Shown here in pieces: positions 21,148 through 33,328 of a stretch of 64,000 nucleotides of DNA; position 1 is the stretch's first letter; each line of letters begins with the position of its first letter. The stretch is from Arsenophonus sp046530735 (GTDB lineage: Bacteria; Pseudomonadota; Gammaproteobacteria; Enterobacterales; Enterobacteriaceae). The stretch spans positions 3,234 through 67,233 of the forward strand of contig JBHEQV010000063.1 of NCBI GenBank assembly GCA_046530735.1, written 5' to 3'. The position numbers and the translations under genes were made by a program. Under the pieces are notes generated by a model that was not told the DNA's origin, searched no databases, and saw nothing but the letters and a program-made list of their open reading frames with translations.

Positions 21148-22530
21148 ATGGCTACTGGAAAGATTATTCAGGTAATCGGCGCCGTAGTGGATGTCCAATT
21201 TCCTCAAGATGCAATACCAAAAGTGTACGAAGCACTTGAGGTAATAAATGGTAAAGAAAAACTAATATTAGAAGTTCAACAACAATTAGGTGGCGGTGTT
21301 GTTCGTTGCATAGCGATGGGAACTTCTGACGGTTTAAAACGTGGTTTAGAGGCTGTTGATTTAGCTCATCCAATCGAAGTACCAGTTGGCAAAGCTACAT
21401 TAGGGCGCATCATGAATGTATTAGGTGATCCTATCGATATGAAAGGTGAGATCGGTGAAGAAGAGCGTTGGGCTATTCATCGTGTTGCTCCCAGTTATGA
21501 AGATTTATCTAATTCAACGGAATTACTAGAAACTGGTATTAAAGTTATGGATCTTATTTGCCCATTTGCTAAAGGGGGGAAAGTAGGATTATTTGGTGGT
21601 GCTGGCGTTGGTAAAACAGTAAATATGATGGAACTTATTCGTAATATTGCGATTGAGCATTCCGGTTATTCAGTCTTTGCTGGTGTTGGCGAACGGACTC
21701 GTGAAGGTAATGACTTCTATCAGGAAATGATAGATTCCAATGTATTGGATAAAGTTTCTCTTGTCTATGGTCAGATGAATGAACCCCCTGGAAACCGTTT
21801 ACGTGTAGCTTTAACAGGATTGACAATTGCAGAGAAATTTCGTGATGAAGGGCGGAACGTATTGTTATTTATCGATAACATCTATCGCTATATATTGGCA
21901 GGAACAGAGGTATCGGCATTGCTAGGTCGTATGCCTTCGGCAGTAGGTTATCAACCGACCTTAGCAGAAGAAATGGGTGTACTGCAAGAGCGTATCACAT
22001 CAACTAAATCCGGTTCAATTACGTCTATTCAAGCAGTATATGTTCCTGCTGATGATTTGACGGATCCTTCTCCAGCAACTACTTTTTCTCATTTAGATGC
22101 AACGGTTGTTCTTAGTCGTCAAATTGCGTCATTAGGTATTTATCCTGCTGTTGATCCATTAGATTCAACAAGTCGTCAGCTTGTTCCATTGATTATAGGA
22201 CAAGAGCACTACGACGTAGCACGTGGTGTTCAGTCTATTTTGCAGCGTTATAAAGAATTGAAAGATATCATTGCCATTCTGGGAATGGATGAGCTGTCTG
22301 AAGAAGATAAATTAGTTGTTGTGCGCGCTCGTAAAATCCAGCGATTCCTATCTCAACCATTCTTTGTAGCTGAAGTTTTCACTGGTTCATCTGGAAAATT
22401 TGTTTCTTTAAAAGATACTATCCATGGCTTTAAAGGAATTTTGAATGGTGATTATGATCATCTACCTGAGCAAGCGTTTTATATGGTAGGTAATATCGAA
22501 GAAGCGTTAGAAAAAGCGAAAAAATTATAA
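21148..22530 (+). CDS. atpD: ATP synthase F1 subunit beta (catalytic)
   Basis: 460 aa, identical in length to E. coli AtpD. The catalytic P-loop GGAGVGKT, the GERTREGNDFY glutamate/arginine motif, IDNIYRY, PSAVGYQPTLA, and the C-terminal lever GMDELSEEDK are all intact. The ATG at 21148 is preceded by AGAGG. It is the third and last working gene of copy 2, separated from atpH by 2.5 kb of dead atpA and atpG. Minor differences from the family (DLICPF, IYRYILAG, IHGFKGILNGDYDH) are conservative. The paralogue at 8412-9803 is broken. Confidence 0.97.
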   Translation: MATGKIIQVIGAVVDVQFPQDAIPKVYEALEVINGKEKLILEVQQQLGGGVVRCIAMGTSDGLKRGLEAVDLAHPIEVPVGKATLGRIMNVLGDPIDMKGEIGEEERWAIHRVAPSYEDLSNSTELLETGIKVMDLICPFAKGGKVGLFGGAGVGKTVNMMELIRNIAIEHSGYSVFAGVGERTREGNDFYQEMIDSNVLDKVSLVYGQMNEPPGNRLRVALTGLTIAEKFRDEGRNVLLFIDNIYRYILAGTEVSALLGRMPSAVGYQPTLAEEMGVLQERITSTKSGSITSIQAVYVPADDLTDPSPATTFSHLDATVVLSRQIASLGIYPAVDPLDSTSRQLVPLIIGQEHYDVARGVQSILQRYKELKDIIAILGMDELSEEDKLVVVRARKIQRFLSQPFFVAEVFTGSSGKFVSLKDTIHGFKGILNGDYDHLPEQAFYMVGNIEEALEKAKKL

Positions 22531-22551
22531 CATCACTGATGGGAGATTAAT

Positions 22552-22737
22552 ATGGCTGCAATGAAATACATCTGCTTATGGTAAACGTTAAAAGCAGATA
22601 TTTGATACCATTACCAAAAAATTCATGTAACAGGCAGTAATGATGAACTAAGGTTTTATCCTCAACATACACCTCTGCTTAATTACTATTAAACTTAGCT
22701 TGATAGATTTCTAAGGCTATCTTGACAAAGGTTATTA
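22552..22737 (+). pseudogene. atpC: atpC pseudogene, copy 2, cut by IS1595 relic
   Basis: Starts ATGGCTGCAATG like the intact gene but frameshifts at once. Similarity (VTGSNDELRFYPQHTPLL) runs to about codon 60 and stops where IS1595-type sequence begins. The 3' half of the gene was not found after the element, so a deletion probably accompanied or followed the insertion. Confidence 0.88.
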
Positions 22738-23755
22738 CCTTGCTTGCGGAGCAATTTTAGTCACATATATATTTAAATTGCTGTATTTTTACACAATCTT
22801 CCTCTAGACCAGATAATTTTTTAAATAAAACGATCTATATAATGGAATCTACTTAACCATACCTTATATCATATGATATAATTGTTTATATTTTGAATAT
22901 AGATTTCTTTTTAGAAATAACTCTCTAATGCCTAACCTTATTAGGCAGTGATGATTAATTTTATGCTTGCTAGCGAAAGTTTAGTACCATTGACTCCACA
23001 CCCGAGAAAAGGATGGACTCTTTTTGATGATTGGCTCAAGAAACAGTCAATATACTCTGTATTAAACTCTTTAAAAATATCATCACTTACCATTACCCTA
23101 TCAATCTCAGGCAATTAAAACCGCTATTCGTTCTTTTTTATCTTCCCTCCTCCTGCGTTTTCTACTATTCCTATATGGAATAGAACGCTTCCATTTAAAG
23201 GATTCAAGGAAAAATATTTTCATCAACTTCAATAAATACCACTTAGTGCATTTATATTTCCTGTCGTTCCTGAAGCAAGAAAACAGTGACACCATCTAAA
23301 CGCTGTTTTTAAATCAATACCTGTTTGTTTTGTTCACTCTCCTGTAAAGTTAAGCTATTAAAGCTACATCATAGATAATTAAACTATTTATCCTTTTGAT
23401 ATAATCTCTCCAGGGGACTTCTAATCAGATTATTAAATTTTTTCCTGTAATTGAGAATTTTGTAACAATATTACTGTGTAACTTTAATGAGTGATATATA
23501 GTAGATAACACATATTCACTGTGACAATATAGTGGAGATTAAAGTGGATTGAGTTAATTGAATCCATGAATTAATATTACCTGACAGGTTGTTGCCAAAC
23601 TAACTAATAAAATATAGCTATATCTTGTAATGGAGTGAGAAGAAAGTTTATTTTTCTGTATAACTGTTTGCTTTTTTATGGCAACCTCTGTACTATAAGT
23701 CGTTTATGCAGTATAGGGATCTCTACAAACTACCTTTACCAACATAGACTTTTTC
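22737..23755 (-). mobile_element. IS1595-family relic bounding atp copy 2
   Basis: About 1.0 kb. The - strand around 23107-23220 reads FFLESFK.KRSIPYRNSRKR, then ERIAVLIA, matching the DDE region of IS1595-type transposases (EADETFFLESFKG.R...RKRGG, then IPVLIARDR). Upstream on that strand the pieces KLTLQE and LKTAFRWRHRFL are recognisable. The left end shares about 100 bp with the right end of the 26.6-27.5-kb relic on the opposite strand. No full frame remains. Confidence 0.8.
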
Positions 23756-24689
23756 TAAGTCTAAAAAGTTAGATTTTTTATCTTAAATGACTATATCGAG
23801 GTCTGAAGCATTCTATTCTACAAGAATATACTATAAATTTCTGGGTTCTCAAAATAATACAAACTAACTTATGAGTAATTTAGCTTACTCCTTGTGTTCA
23901 TTTATTGAATAGCATCATGAAAGAACCTGACCATGGATAAACATCATTTTGTTAGGGCTGACCCTATTTAAGTCATTCTGATAATTTCTATTATTCTGAT
24001 CCTTAGGGAAGAAAGCAGGTTACATTATAACCCATTGAGGGCATTATTCTGTTGCATTAACACTCAACTTTTTTCATCTTTAACTGAAAAGTTTTTGACA
24101 CTCATACTAGTCTTGATCATTTTCAGATATAAAAATTGTACTAAAATAAACTTATATCGATTTCTTATAAAGAAAATCAGTATAATAGAACATCATATTT
24201 TTAATATTTTTATTACATGAATTACATATTTATTTAGTTACCATTAATATTTTTGGATAACGCGCCACTGAAATAATTAGGATATTCATCAATATTAAAG
24301 TTAATAACGCCTGTAATTATATTCGGCGACTAACCATAATAGACTTGGGCAATCTCATTATATCTAAACTTCTTTCATATATCACAATCAAATATTACAT
24401 ATAAAAGAATTTAACTCATCTACTGAAATTTTTTTCATAAATTACCCCATAAAACATTACGTTTCTTGATAAACAGCGATTCTTGCATCCTGTAAAATAT
24501 ATAAATTACTATAAGCATTTTGACGTGCTATTAACTTTAGCATTTCCTAACTCGATAGAAACTGACATTATTCTAGTCTTCAACTTTTACATTATTAGCA
24601 TAAAATACCACATTGCTGTTGCTATTAACCTCAACTCATGAGTCGTTATCGCTAACATGTACTAATTAGTTTAGATAAAAATTTCTGAA
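23756..24689. other. Unrecognised non-coding DNA
   Basis: About 930 bp between an IS1595 and an IS256 relic. Only short frames. I found no trace of glmU, the glmS 3' half or atpC, which might have been expected here under a tandem-duplication model, and no tRNA. Confidence 0.5.
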
Positions 24690-26081
24690 TAGTTATTAGC
24701 AAATCTAGTGTATGATAATGGTTACACTACTCTTTGCTATAATTTTTCATAAATCTATTCTCCATCCTTAAATTGAATGTTGTTTATTATCATGGTTAGC
24801 AATCAATTCCATTATCTAGTTCTAGATTTTCCACATAGACCTAGAGTAAGCTTAAATTTCATTGAAATGATTGTTTTCTTCAACTACAGCGCTTCTTTAT
24901 GCGTCGGATTCGTAGAACTCACTATCGCAAAAGTCGACTTAATTGGATTTGTCGTTCTTATGATACCAAATGCACTGACTGGAAGTCATAGAGAATGCCA
25001 ACTGTTCTCCCTCTTTCTTCAGCTTTCTTATCTCTTTAGAATACTCTGAAAACCTTGCTAATAAAATATCAAGAGATTTATTAGCACATCGTGACTCTTT
25101 GCTAGAATACCTCTCTCCCTCAGCTTAACTTTAACTTTCGATTGCATACTTTTAGGAAATAAATCAAGTGCATTAACTATCTTGTCTAGCTAATGACATT
25201 AAACTAGACTACCAGAAATATTTTACAATTGTATTTAAAATCAAGTGAACCATATTTCGTAACAAGCCTCGGAGATACGATTAAACAACGTATTCACTAG
25301 CCATTAAATTTATACCCAGTTCGCTTCTTATTTTCAATAAGCATCTTCGAGCTCAATGAGCTCATTACATCTATGCGAAGTGATGTCGATAAATGAAGCA
25401 CAGGAAAAAGCGATCAGCTTGCCTGACAAAAGGGGATATACCTTCAACGCAGAAACAAAGATATTGATATCGATTAAATTATGTAGGCACATAATATTGC
25501 CTGCGTTCTTTAAGCCATTTCTATTTCAGTCTACTGATGAATGTACTAATTAGAGAAAGCATGTGCTTTGATTGAGAAAATCTCTATAGGTCTTTCGTTA
25601 GGTTACTGCTAGATATATCTCACAGGTGCAGACATGGTAGAAACTCTTCACCATTTTTTTACACGTTTTAGATAGGGTAATAATAATGAGTTATTAAATT
25701 ATATTCCGTTGCTGCTACAATCCACTAAGCTTAGGCACTTTAATCTTAAAAATGACAATATCATTCTATATAGTTCACTGTAGTAAAACCATTACGGATG
25801 GACGGAGACAATAATCCGTCAATAAAACGGAGTTTAGCATGTTGTTGAAGCATGGATTTTAGCTCATCTTCAACAGTGATGTTTATCAGCTTCTTAGTAG
25901 AATTACGAATGAGTTCTTATAAGGGATTAAGAGGGTGCATATCTGGTTTGGGATCTACCTGTTAGAGTAGATTTTTTTGGAATATCATCTCTTTGATGTT
26001 AATATCATTTATCAAAAATTAATCAGTAGGATACCTCAGGATATCCGAAACTCTATAATACACCAAAAATGAGCATAATTT
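24690..26081 (-). mobile_element. IS256-family relic B
   Basis: Full-length (about 1.39 kb) decayed copy, with the right-hand end AGTTATTAGCAAATCTAGTG and the left-hand end ACACCAAAAATGAGCATAA that recur in the other copies. Stops throughout. The + strand open frames inside it are chance. Confidence 0.8.
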
Positions 26082-26560
26082 AATGAGAAATAACTCCTCT
26101 ACCTTAACGGCCAAATTTAATACAATAAAATTATCTCTATCAGTTGATAATATTCTAGTTATCGATTCAGTTAAATATCACTTAATCATATTTACTAATA
26201 AATTAATTTATCATCGATAATTTTATTCATCATAAATAGCAATAAGATTAAAACCATAATAAATACGAAATTTAATTTCTTATAATATACTATCTAATAA
26301 CTCAGATTATATGGTGCTAATAAAAACTCAGACGTTTCGGCTTTACGCGAACAAACAAAAAATATTTACTTATTAAAGTTATTAATATCAATTTTATTTA
26401 TTATAAAGTTCATTGAGATCAATTTTACTATCTGACATATTAACTAATAATATATCATGTTTATGTAACTCTATTGTAGCCGTTACACTTAATTGTAAAT
26501 CGACAAAACAACACTACTACTCAATACCAACAATCTTTTCATAAAAATAAAAGTCATACA
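26082..26560. other. Unrecognised AT-rich DNA
   Basis: About 480 bp between IS relics. No frame, tRNA or recognisable fossil seen on either strand. Confidence 0.5.
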
Positions 26561-27490
26561 GATTAAAAAGATTCTTTCCTTTATCCTGTTACCAACATAA
26601 ATCTACATTTCATTAGTTGGTTCAGAAATGAACTGTCTGGCAATATTAATTCATGTGTTAAAACACTCATTCTACTTTAATCTCCCCCATATTATTACAG
26701 TGAATATAATATCTTCTTGAGGATATTCATTAGAATTATATAATAATATTGTTACGAAATCCCTGATTGCAATAAAACATTTAATAATCTTACTGGAAGG
26801 GGTTCCTTCCCATCTAGCAAAATTACATCACAAGGATAAATAGTTTAGTTATTTGTGATTATGTTGAATAAATTAACTTTATGAGAGTCAGCGAAATAAA
26901 CAGGCATTGATTTAAAAATAGAATTCATATTACGTCATTGCTTTCTTGCTTCAATAGCGAGAACAATATAAATACAGCAAGAGATTTGTTAAAGTAGACG
27001 AAATATTTTTTCTAAAGGTTTTAAAGGGAAGTTTTATATTACAGATAGGAGAGGCTATAAACGAGTGAGAGGAAGAAATAAAAGGAAATAACAAATTTGC
27101 GGGTCCTAATCGCCAAAGATTAGGAGTTATATAAGTGATGAGATTCTTAAAGAGTTTAATTCAGGGTGTTTTAGGCGTTTTCTTTAGTCAATCATTCATA
27201 AGAGTCTACGCTTTTCTCGAATATAGAAAAATTGTACAAAACCTTTGCTAACAAGCATGAAATTAGTCATCATCGCCTAAATAAAATTAGGTAACCAGAA
27301 AGTTATTAGTAAGGAATTCCATATTTAAAATGTGAACAGTTATATCAGCCTATTAAAAATAATTGCTGAGTAAATCCAATGGTATTGGATCATTTTATTT
27401 ACAAAATTATCTGACCTTGAAGAGATTGTGTAAAACTACAACAATTTAAATACAGATGTGACTAAAAATTGTACTGCGAGCGAAAGGTAA
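26560..27490 (+). mobile_element. IS1595-family relic
   Basis: + strand order matches the - strand relic at 22.7-23.8 kb: TGATTTAAAAATAGAATTC (DLK..F), the RHCFLASIAR piece, EIFFLKVLKGS, then ...HHRLNK.RX..RKLLVRNSIFKM-type and HIQNVNSY-type C-terminal sequence. It ends within the last 100 bp before the yfbS fossil. Multiple stops. Confidence 0.75.
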
Positions 27491-27494
27491 TAAA

Positions 27495-28150
27495 CTTTGA
27501 TAATATATCTTAATATTATAACATAACGTGTTCATAAATATAATTCATCGAGAGAGTAGACTATTAATAGGGATCTTCTGAACAGAAAATCAAATAACGA
27601 GCACGAATTGTTAGTTTATAATCACGAATAAAGTCATGAATGTTCGCCAATGAGAATCAGTACAAAGCGTAATTTCTCGATTACCTAATCTGCGACGAAC
27701 TAGTTATATATAAATAATTGCAGCAACAGAACCGGAATATCAATTATCGTAATAGTAAAGAATTTAAATCTCACATAACCATTATTGATTAGTTCACTGT
27801 TAACTATCATTTTTTTCCGGTATCGCTATTAACGTCATAATATTACTGATAAGATCAGCAAAACCTAATAGCATAATTAAACCTTCTAGAGGAATTTTTA
27901 TTTATTTAGCAATATAAGAAAATAATCGGAATAAAGATAACAACAATACTAGTTGTACTCATAAAAAGCGCCTAACCTATAACAACTTTGATCATCAAAG
28001 AATTAGCATCTTATTTTCATTATTATCAGGTACACCGACTAACCAATCACTAATTTGATAGACAATACCATCCGGACTAATTCTGTTACTAAAAATAAAA
28101 GTACTAAAAATTAGCAGCACATTGTATAACTAAAACTGATTATTGCTTAT
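27495..28150 (-). pseudogene. yfbS: yfbS pseudogene (SLC13-type transporter), main fragment
   Basis: On the - strand the frames read DWLVGVPDNNENKMLIL, a STSIVVIFIPIIF piece, KIPLEGLIMLLGFADLISNI and MTLIAIP, then NSELINNGYVRFKFFTIT. This matches E. coli YfbS ([66 protein letters not shown]). YfbS is a membrane anion/sulfur-compound transporter family member with TrkA-C domains; only the N-terminal membrane part remains here. In E. coli yfbS lies upstream of ackA-pta, as here. An IS91 relic splits it. Confidence 0.8.
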
Positions 28151-28164
28151 TTAAGCATCAGTGT

Positions 28165-30880
28165 TATGGTTAGGAAATTAAATAGCTCTTTAACTAAAGA
28201 TTAAAAGTGGACACCTTTTGCTAAAAGCAAATATAAGTAGTTTACTTGGATCTATTATAAGTGAAAATTTCATCGAAGTATGTATTACTTAACCTAATAC
28301 ACTAATTTAGAGATATTAATCATAGGATTTGGCTTAATAACCATCGCTTTTTTCAATTTTATGCATTATTTCTGACAGTAATTTTTATTACTTGCTTGTC
28401 AAGCTAATCATCCATAAAAGTAGCCTGTCTCCACACATAGAATGCATTTTTACGGATCTGTGCTCAGAAATCCTTTCATTAAAACGGAACGAACTCCTAT
28501 TTTTCTGGTTTTTTGCGCCCCTCTCTATCTCCAGAGCCTTATACACCTTCGGTAATAGTGTACCTTAATTTATGATTAGCCGAAAAATCATAATAACGAA
28601 CCATCTTAAAATAGCTCACCAAAATATGAGACTAATATATTGCCCGATGATCTCTTCCTATTTTAGGGACTGACGTCAGGGTGTTTATTGAGTGTGACTC
28701 ATAATCATAACGTAACTACTTCCTCCTCTCAATAATGCCATAGTTTTAACGTGGATGCCGAGCATTTAAAATAGTTCCATAGGCATTTCATGCTATGCAA
28801 GCACTTTTGTATTTTTAGTGAAGTGTGTACGTTCAATAACGTTCGTACTGTGCCTTCAAGTAACGCGGCACTTCTCATAGCGTAGATATGACAAAGAATA
28901 GGAAGACACTGAGATTTATTAAGTGATAGTTGTAATACAGAATCCGGATAACAGGACCTTACCAGATTTTTTGACCTTTCTTTTTTAAGAATACCTCATT
29001 CCATACAGTATCTTAGTATCCAGACCCTCACTGATAACGGAAACATGAAATACCGATGTTATTTATCACCACGAACATACAAGACTAGTATTGAAAGATT
29101 TTGAGATTAAGTATCTAAGATTGGATGGAATCAAAGTAACGACAGAATATCCTTCAAGAACTCATTTCTGCCTTATCTGAAGTATGCAAAAAATAGAGAA
29201 GTTACCATCATGTCCTGTATATTGTAAGGCATTATCTATTGGTTATTTTACGAAGCCTCTGAAGCGATTCTCGGTGAAAAGCACATGATCTTTCCCAAGG
29301 TTCCCATAAGCAAACTGAAATACCGATATTTAGAGAGCATAGGTAATAGTAGTGCCTTCGTGATTTAAGCGATATAGGCTACATTTATTTCTGGGCCGAT
29401 GAGATATACCGTTTTGTTAGTCAAGATGATCGTTTTTGTCTGCTGATCATTATTGGCGTCACTAAGTATAAATATAAGTAGTTGATTTTGTTGGTTAAGG
29501 ATAGTTATCGAGAGTCAGAAAAAATTAGGCAAAACTTCTTAATTGCCTGAAAGTGCGTGATTTAACCGTATTTTAGAATTGCTACGGGAGACGGTAGCAT
29601 TAGTTTTGGAATGCAATTGCAAAGATATTCCTGGGCACAAAGCACTAAATATTGTTGAGTGCATAAAATAGCTAATGTAGTGCCTTTAACTCCTCAAAGG
29701 AATCCAATTGAAAGTTAAGGATGATGCTACAGTAGGAAATATGGTTAGCAGAGAACCACAATTCCGCTAATAAAGCTCTTAATATTTTGTTGGTAAGGTT
29801 TTATGTATCCTGCAGTGATAAAAGAATGATGAAAAAAAATCAAAAAGAGCTGCTGGTATTCTATGTCTTCTCATTAGTTCATTAAGTGCCAATAAGAACG
29901 AAAAATCCTATTGAATTGGCTTTTTACGATAGTAAAGCTATGAAATTGATGCTAAAAGCACTCCTGTTTGATGAAATCAAACATTTCAATAGTATCTTGA
30001 AGTACTACAGTCTACTCAGAAAAGCTGTAATTTTCGCTAAGAAGATTAGCTTATTTAGATATCCTTGCTACAAAACACCCCTCTAATTTAAGAATGTAGA
30101 AAAAATTTGTAAAGGATTAAAATAGAGCGTAATCTGAACACCATATACGAAATTTGCTAATAACTTATGACATGAATGCGCAGATAAGCGTTCTCTCAGG
30201 AACGATAGATGGATCTAAGAAATGACACTTTCATCGTGTTTTCAAGAAATTGATCTGTCCGTCATCAATGTTGAAAACAGTTCAGTAGGCTAAGAATATA
30301 TATTTAGTAAATTATTCTATGATTTACTTCTCTAGTAAATCGCTAATATTCATTCTGTTCGCATTCGTCAAGTCTGTTAAGCTCAGTTATCCATGTGTTT
30401 ATCCCATGAAGAAAAAGAAATAGTGGGATAATCATCCAATTCCGTATAGGTATGAATTCATATTAAGCATATTTTCAGAGATGCCCTCAGTGCAATCATA
30501 TCCAGCACTATTAGCTTGACCTGATAGTTTTTACTAAAAAACAGATAATCATCATTATCGGTGGGTATAAATTTGCGTGTCAAGAAAAATTAAGAGAACG
30601 AAGAATTAAACGCATTTCTGTATAGTATTTTTTTGGGGTCATAAAAAACTTAATTGTTTTACCATAATCATTTCAGGTGGAAATAAGATTCATAAAGTGC
30701 TTTGAATAAACAGGCGATATATAGCATAAGTTATAAATAAGTCATACTAATTTTCTGGTTTTATGTTTTCAGGAATACTTGTTCCGAGCTATTTGGATTA
30801 ATTCCTACAGGATTTTACATACCGTAAAATATAAAAAAGTACTCAGCTCATGAACTTCTTAAAAGCAGCGTAGCATCCCC
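28165..30880 (-). mobile_element. IS91-family relic 3, inserted in yfbS and itself split by IS256
   Basis: Left part 28165-29080 and right part 30167-30880 match relic 4 (55.4-57.3 kb) on either side of an IS256 relic. The - strand again shows HFKMVRYYDFSANHK near 28575-28610. The left end reads ATGGTTAGGAAATTAAAT. yfbS sequence flanks both ends. About 350 bp of IS91 present in relic 4 are missing at the IS256 insertion point. Confidence 0.75.
29080..30166 (+). mobile_element. IS256-family relic C, nested in IS91 relic 3
   Basis: + strand mutator-type transposase fossil, lacking roughly the first 250-300 bp of the element. Readable pieces match relic F at 48.8-50.2 kb, for example the stretch around 29335-29400 (AGCATAGGTAATAGTAG...) and an intact-looking 66-codon tail piece at 29886-30086. 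The right end reads AAATTTGCTAATAACTT. Confidence 0.75.
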
Positions 30881-30884
30881 CTTC

Positions 30885-31000
30885 CAATTAACACTAAAAC
30901 TACAATGACTAATAATATAACAATATCAATACAGATTTTTTAATCATAAAAGTGACTCTTATTAGCAGTAAATTAATACCAAATACCAGCATTTGGGTAT
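30885..31000 (-). pseudogene. yfbS: yfbS pseudogene, N-terminal fragment
   Basis: Beyond IS91 relic 3 the - strand reads AGIWY, then KICIDIVILLVIVVLVLIG, matching the first membrane helices of YfbS (ELIWVLS, KVRMDAVALFVIVAFVLSG). With the fragment at 27.5-28.15 kb this places the IS91 insertion near codon 45-60 of yfbS. Confidence 0.65.
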
Positions 31001-33328
31001 TCTAAATGACCTCAAATTAAGTCTATTATAGATCTATTTTATCGTAAATAATGAAAATTCGTTGATCTAATATAGGAATTTAATATATTTTTGTTTTTGA
31101 ATTATCCATAAATAATAATATCTTAATCATCTAAATTTAAAATGTTTAATTTATTAATGATTTGATAATTAGTAAAATTCTTCTTGGTATCTTTTCATTC
31201 ATCCTGAGGCATGAATAGCGATTACCTGGAAGAAGAATCTAAAGACCTGTGCATCTTTTGAACCGCGTAATACAGCCTTTCAGGTAATAAATTTAGTAGT
31301 TGTACACCAAGTAAAAAAAGATCTAGCTGCGATTTATATTTTTGACCCATTAAATCTGGACACAATGTTTGAATTTTCGTAAGCCTGCAACTTTACTACA
31401 ATTAAAAGCAATCTGCACTGTGCTAGAAGTCACTATTTTCTATAAAATAACAAGTGTATTAGTTATTCAACTACATCAATTACGCTAGTTATCGCACTTA
31501 TATACCTGTCTTATTACCTGTTTTTAGCTTTTTTCTAGCCAATAAAAATTTTATTAATTTTAGATTTTATGTTATTTATAACATAATAAATAAAACTTTT
31601 TATTAGTTTACCGTAAAAATAGTATAAATATTTATTTTTAAATACACCAAGTCAAATAACTAAATTCTTGCAAACAATTCTCAATTATTATGTAACGAAT
31701 TAATTAGCGTACATTCAAATAAAATAAAAATTCCTTATATTTTAATACCATTGATACTCTTTAAATAAATTATGTATTAATAATTTTATTAATTTCTACT
31801 GCATAAAGATAATACTGATACGGATAAAATGTCTAAACTTTTAATATTCTCATATACTTACCCAATATCAGTAACTAAGTATTAAAAATCATCGCTAACA
31901 CTAACAAAATGACAATAACCAGTTCACTTTTAACTAAAAAAACAAAGATAATTAAGATTAATAATGCTTCGGCAATAGTATGAAAGCCTAAAAAAAATAA
32001 CTCTTCTGTTCATGATTTTAATAATAAATTAGAAGTTTTCTTCTAGAAATTTATAAGAGATGATATATTTCCATAATATCAATTATGGTCTGACAATTTC
32101 TTCTGATAACTCAATAAAATCCGGTGTTAACTCTTTTATTTAAAAGACAAAACCACCCAATGATAGTTGGGCAGTACTGATAATGTTTAGCATTACCCGA
32201 ATCAAGTGTAACTAGTATTTAATACTGGTTAGACAAAATTAAGTTTCTGCATTGATCATTTACATTATTACTTTTTTATAGTTAGAAATTTGCTAAATAA
32301 TCACATTACCTCTCTTTTCCTGCTATTTTGTGGTGATAATTTATATTTTATTAATCTAAAAAGGCTTTTCCATTTTTAATAATTAAAAATATATTTTCTA
32401 ATTGCCAATTATAGCTACTACTAACAAGTTAATTAAATAACCACTAAATTATGTTATATACCATCAATAAAAGAGCAATCTAATTATTTACTCCTAATAC
32501 CTAATAAGGCTATTTTTTTGACGGATATTTATAGTAATTACTGGTTGATTAAATTTTTACGTTTTTCATAAAACTAACTCAGTAATGCTTGATGATAGTG
32601 GCGTAACTGAACACTTCCCTAGCACCTTAAATCCCTAAATAAAAGTTAAGCTACAAACAAAAAATCTATAACTACAGCCGACCCCCTAGATAATAATTTA
32701 ATATAAATTCTGATAAGGTAAGAGTAAAAAACAGAAATAGCAGACATATAACAAATCTAAAATTAACTAATACAGCAATCTTACGGGATCTTCAAAAAAT
32801 AGAAATCAATATATTTTTATAATGGAGAAATATCTTGATAAGAGACACTGAGACTTAATTTCAATTTTTATAAGAAAATAAAAATGGGGTCGTTTCTGTA
32901 TCGTATTCATTAATATTTCACATGACTTCAATCTATTTCTCATACAAAATTTAAAAAAAATCTATTAAAACATAAAATCTTTTTAGTAGAATTTATAAGG
33001 CAATATTAGTTGTTTTATAAACTATAACTTCTATAATCTATAAAAAACTCATAGCATATAAAGTTTATATTTAGTCTATTTAATATATTTTTAATCCATA
33101 AATCAATATTATATTGTATATTTAATATAAACATTGCAAACATAGTTATTTAGTTAAAAAACTATTGAAATATCATAGTATTCCCTAATTATGATATTAA
33201 TCATTCAATATGATCTCTGAGATTAAATCAGGTTATTATTATTCTATGAGATTGATATTTATTAACTCTAGTCTTCCTAATTAATCTAAAAAAGAAGACT
33301 CCATAATAACGATATAGTAGGTAATTTT
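31000..33328. other. Unrecognised decayed DNA upstream of ackA
   Basis: About 2.3 kb, very AT-rich. By synteny with E. coli this should hold remnants of yfbT, yfbU and yfbV, but I could not match any with confidence. A slightly higher-GC piece at 31200-31450 looks like former coding sequence. The ackA promoter should lie in the last 150 bp; I see no convincing boxes. Confidence 0.5.

Larger units (their letters stand above)
14200..22737 (+). repeat. Duplicated unit 2: IS91 part + atpI-atpC'
   Basis: Second, directly oriented copy of the ATP synthase operon, starting at a glmS/IS91 joint and ending where an IS1595 relic cuts atpC after about 60 codons. Gene order is the same as in unit 1. The set of intact genes (F, H, D) is the exact complement of unit 1 (B, E, A, G, C). 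No glmU copy follows, so if the duplication once included glmU and glmS, these were deleted. Confidence 0.9.

Noticed and set aside
24240..24420. Possible tRNA or structured RNA
   Set aside because: No cloverleaf or conserved T-loop could be drawn on either strand.
31200..31450. yfbU/yfbV fossil expected by synteny
   Set aside because: Translations on both strands did not line up with either protein well enough to name it.
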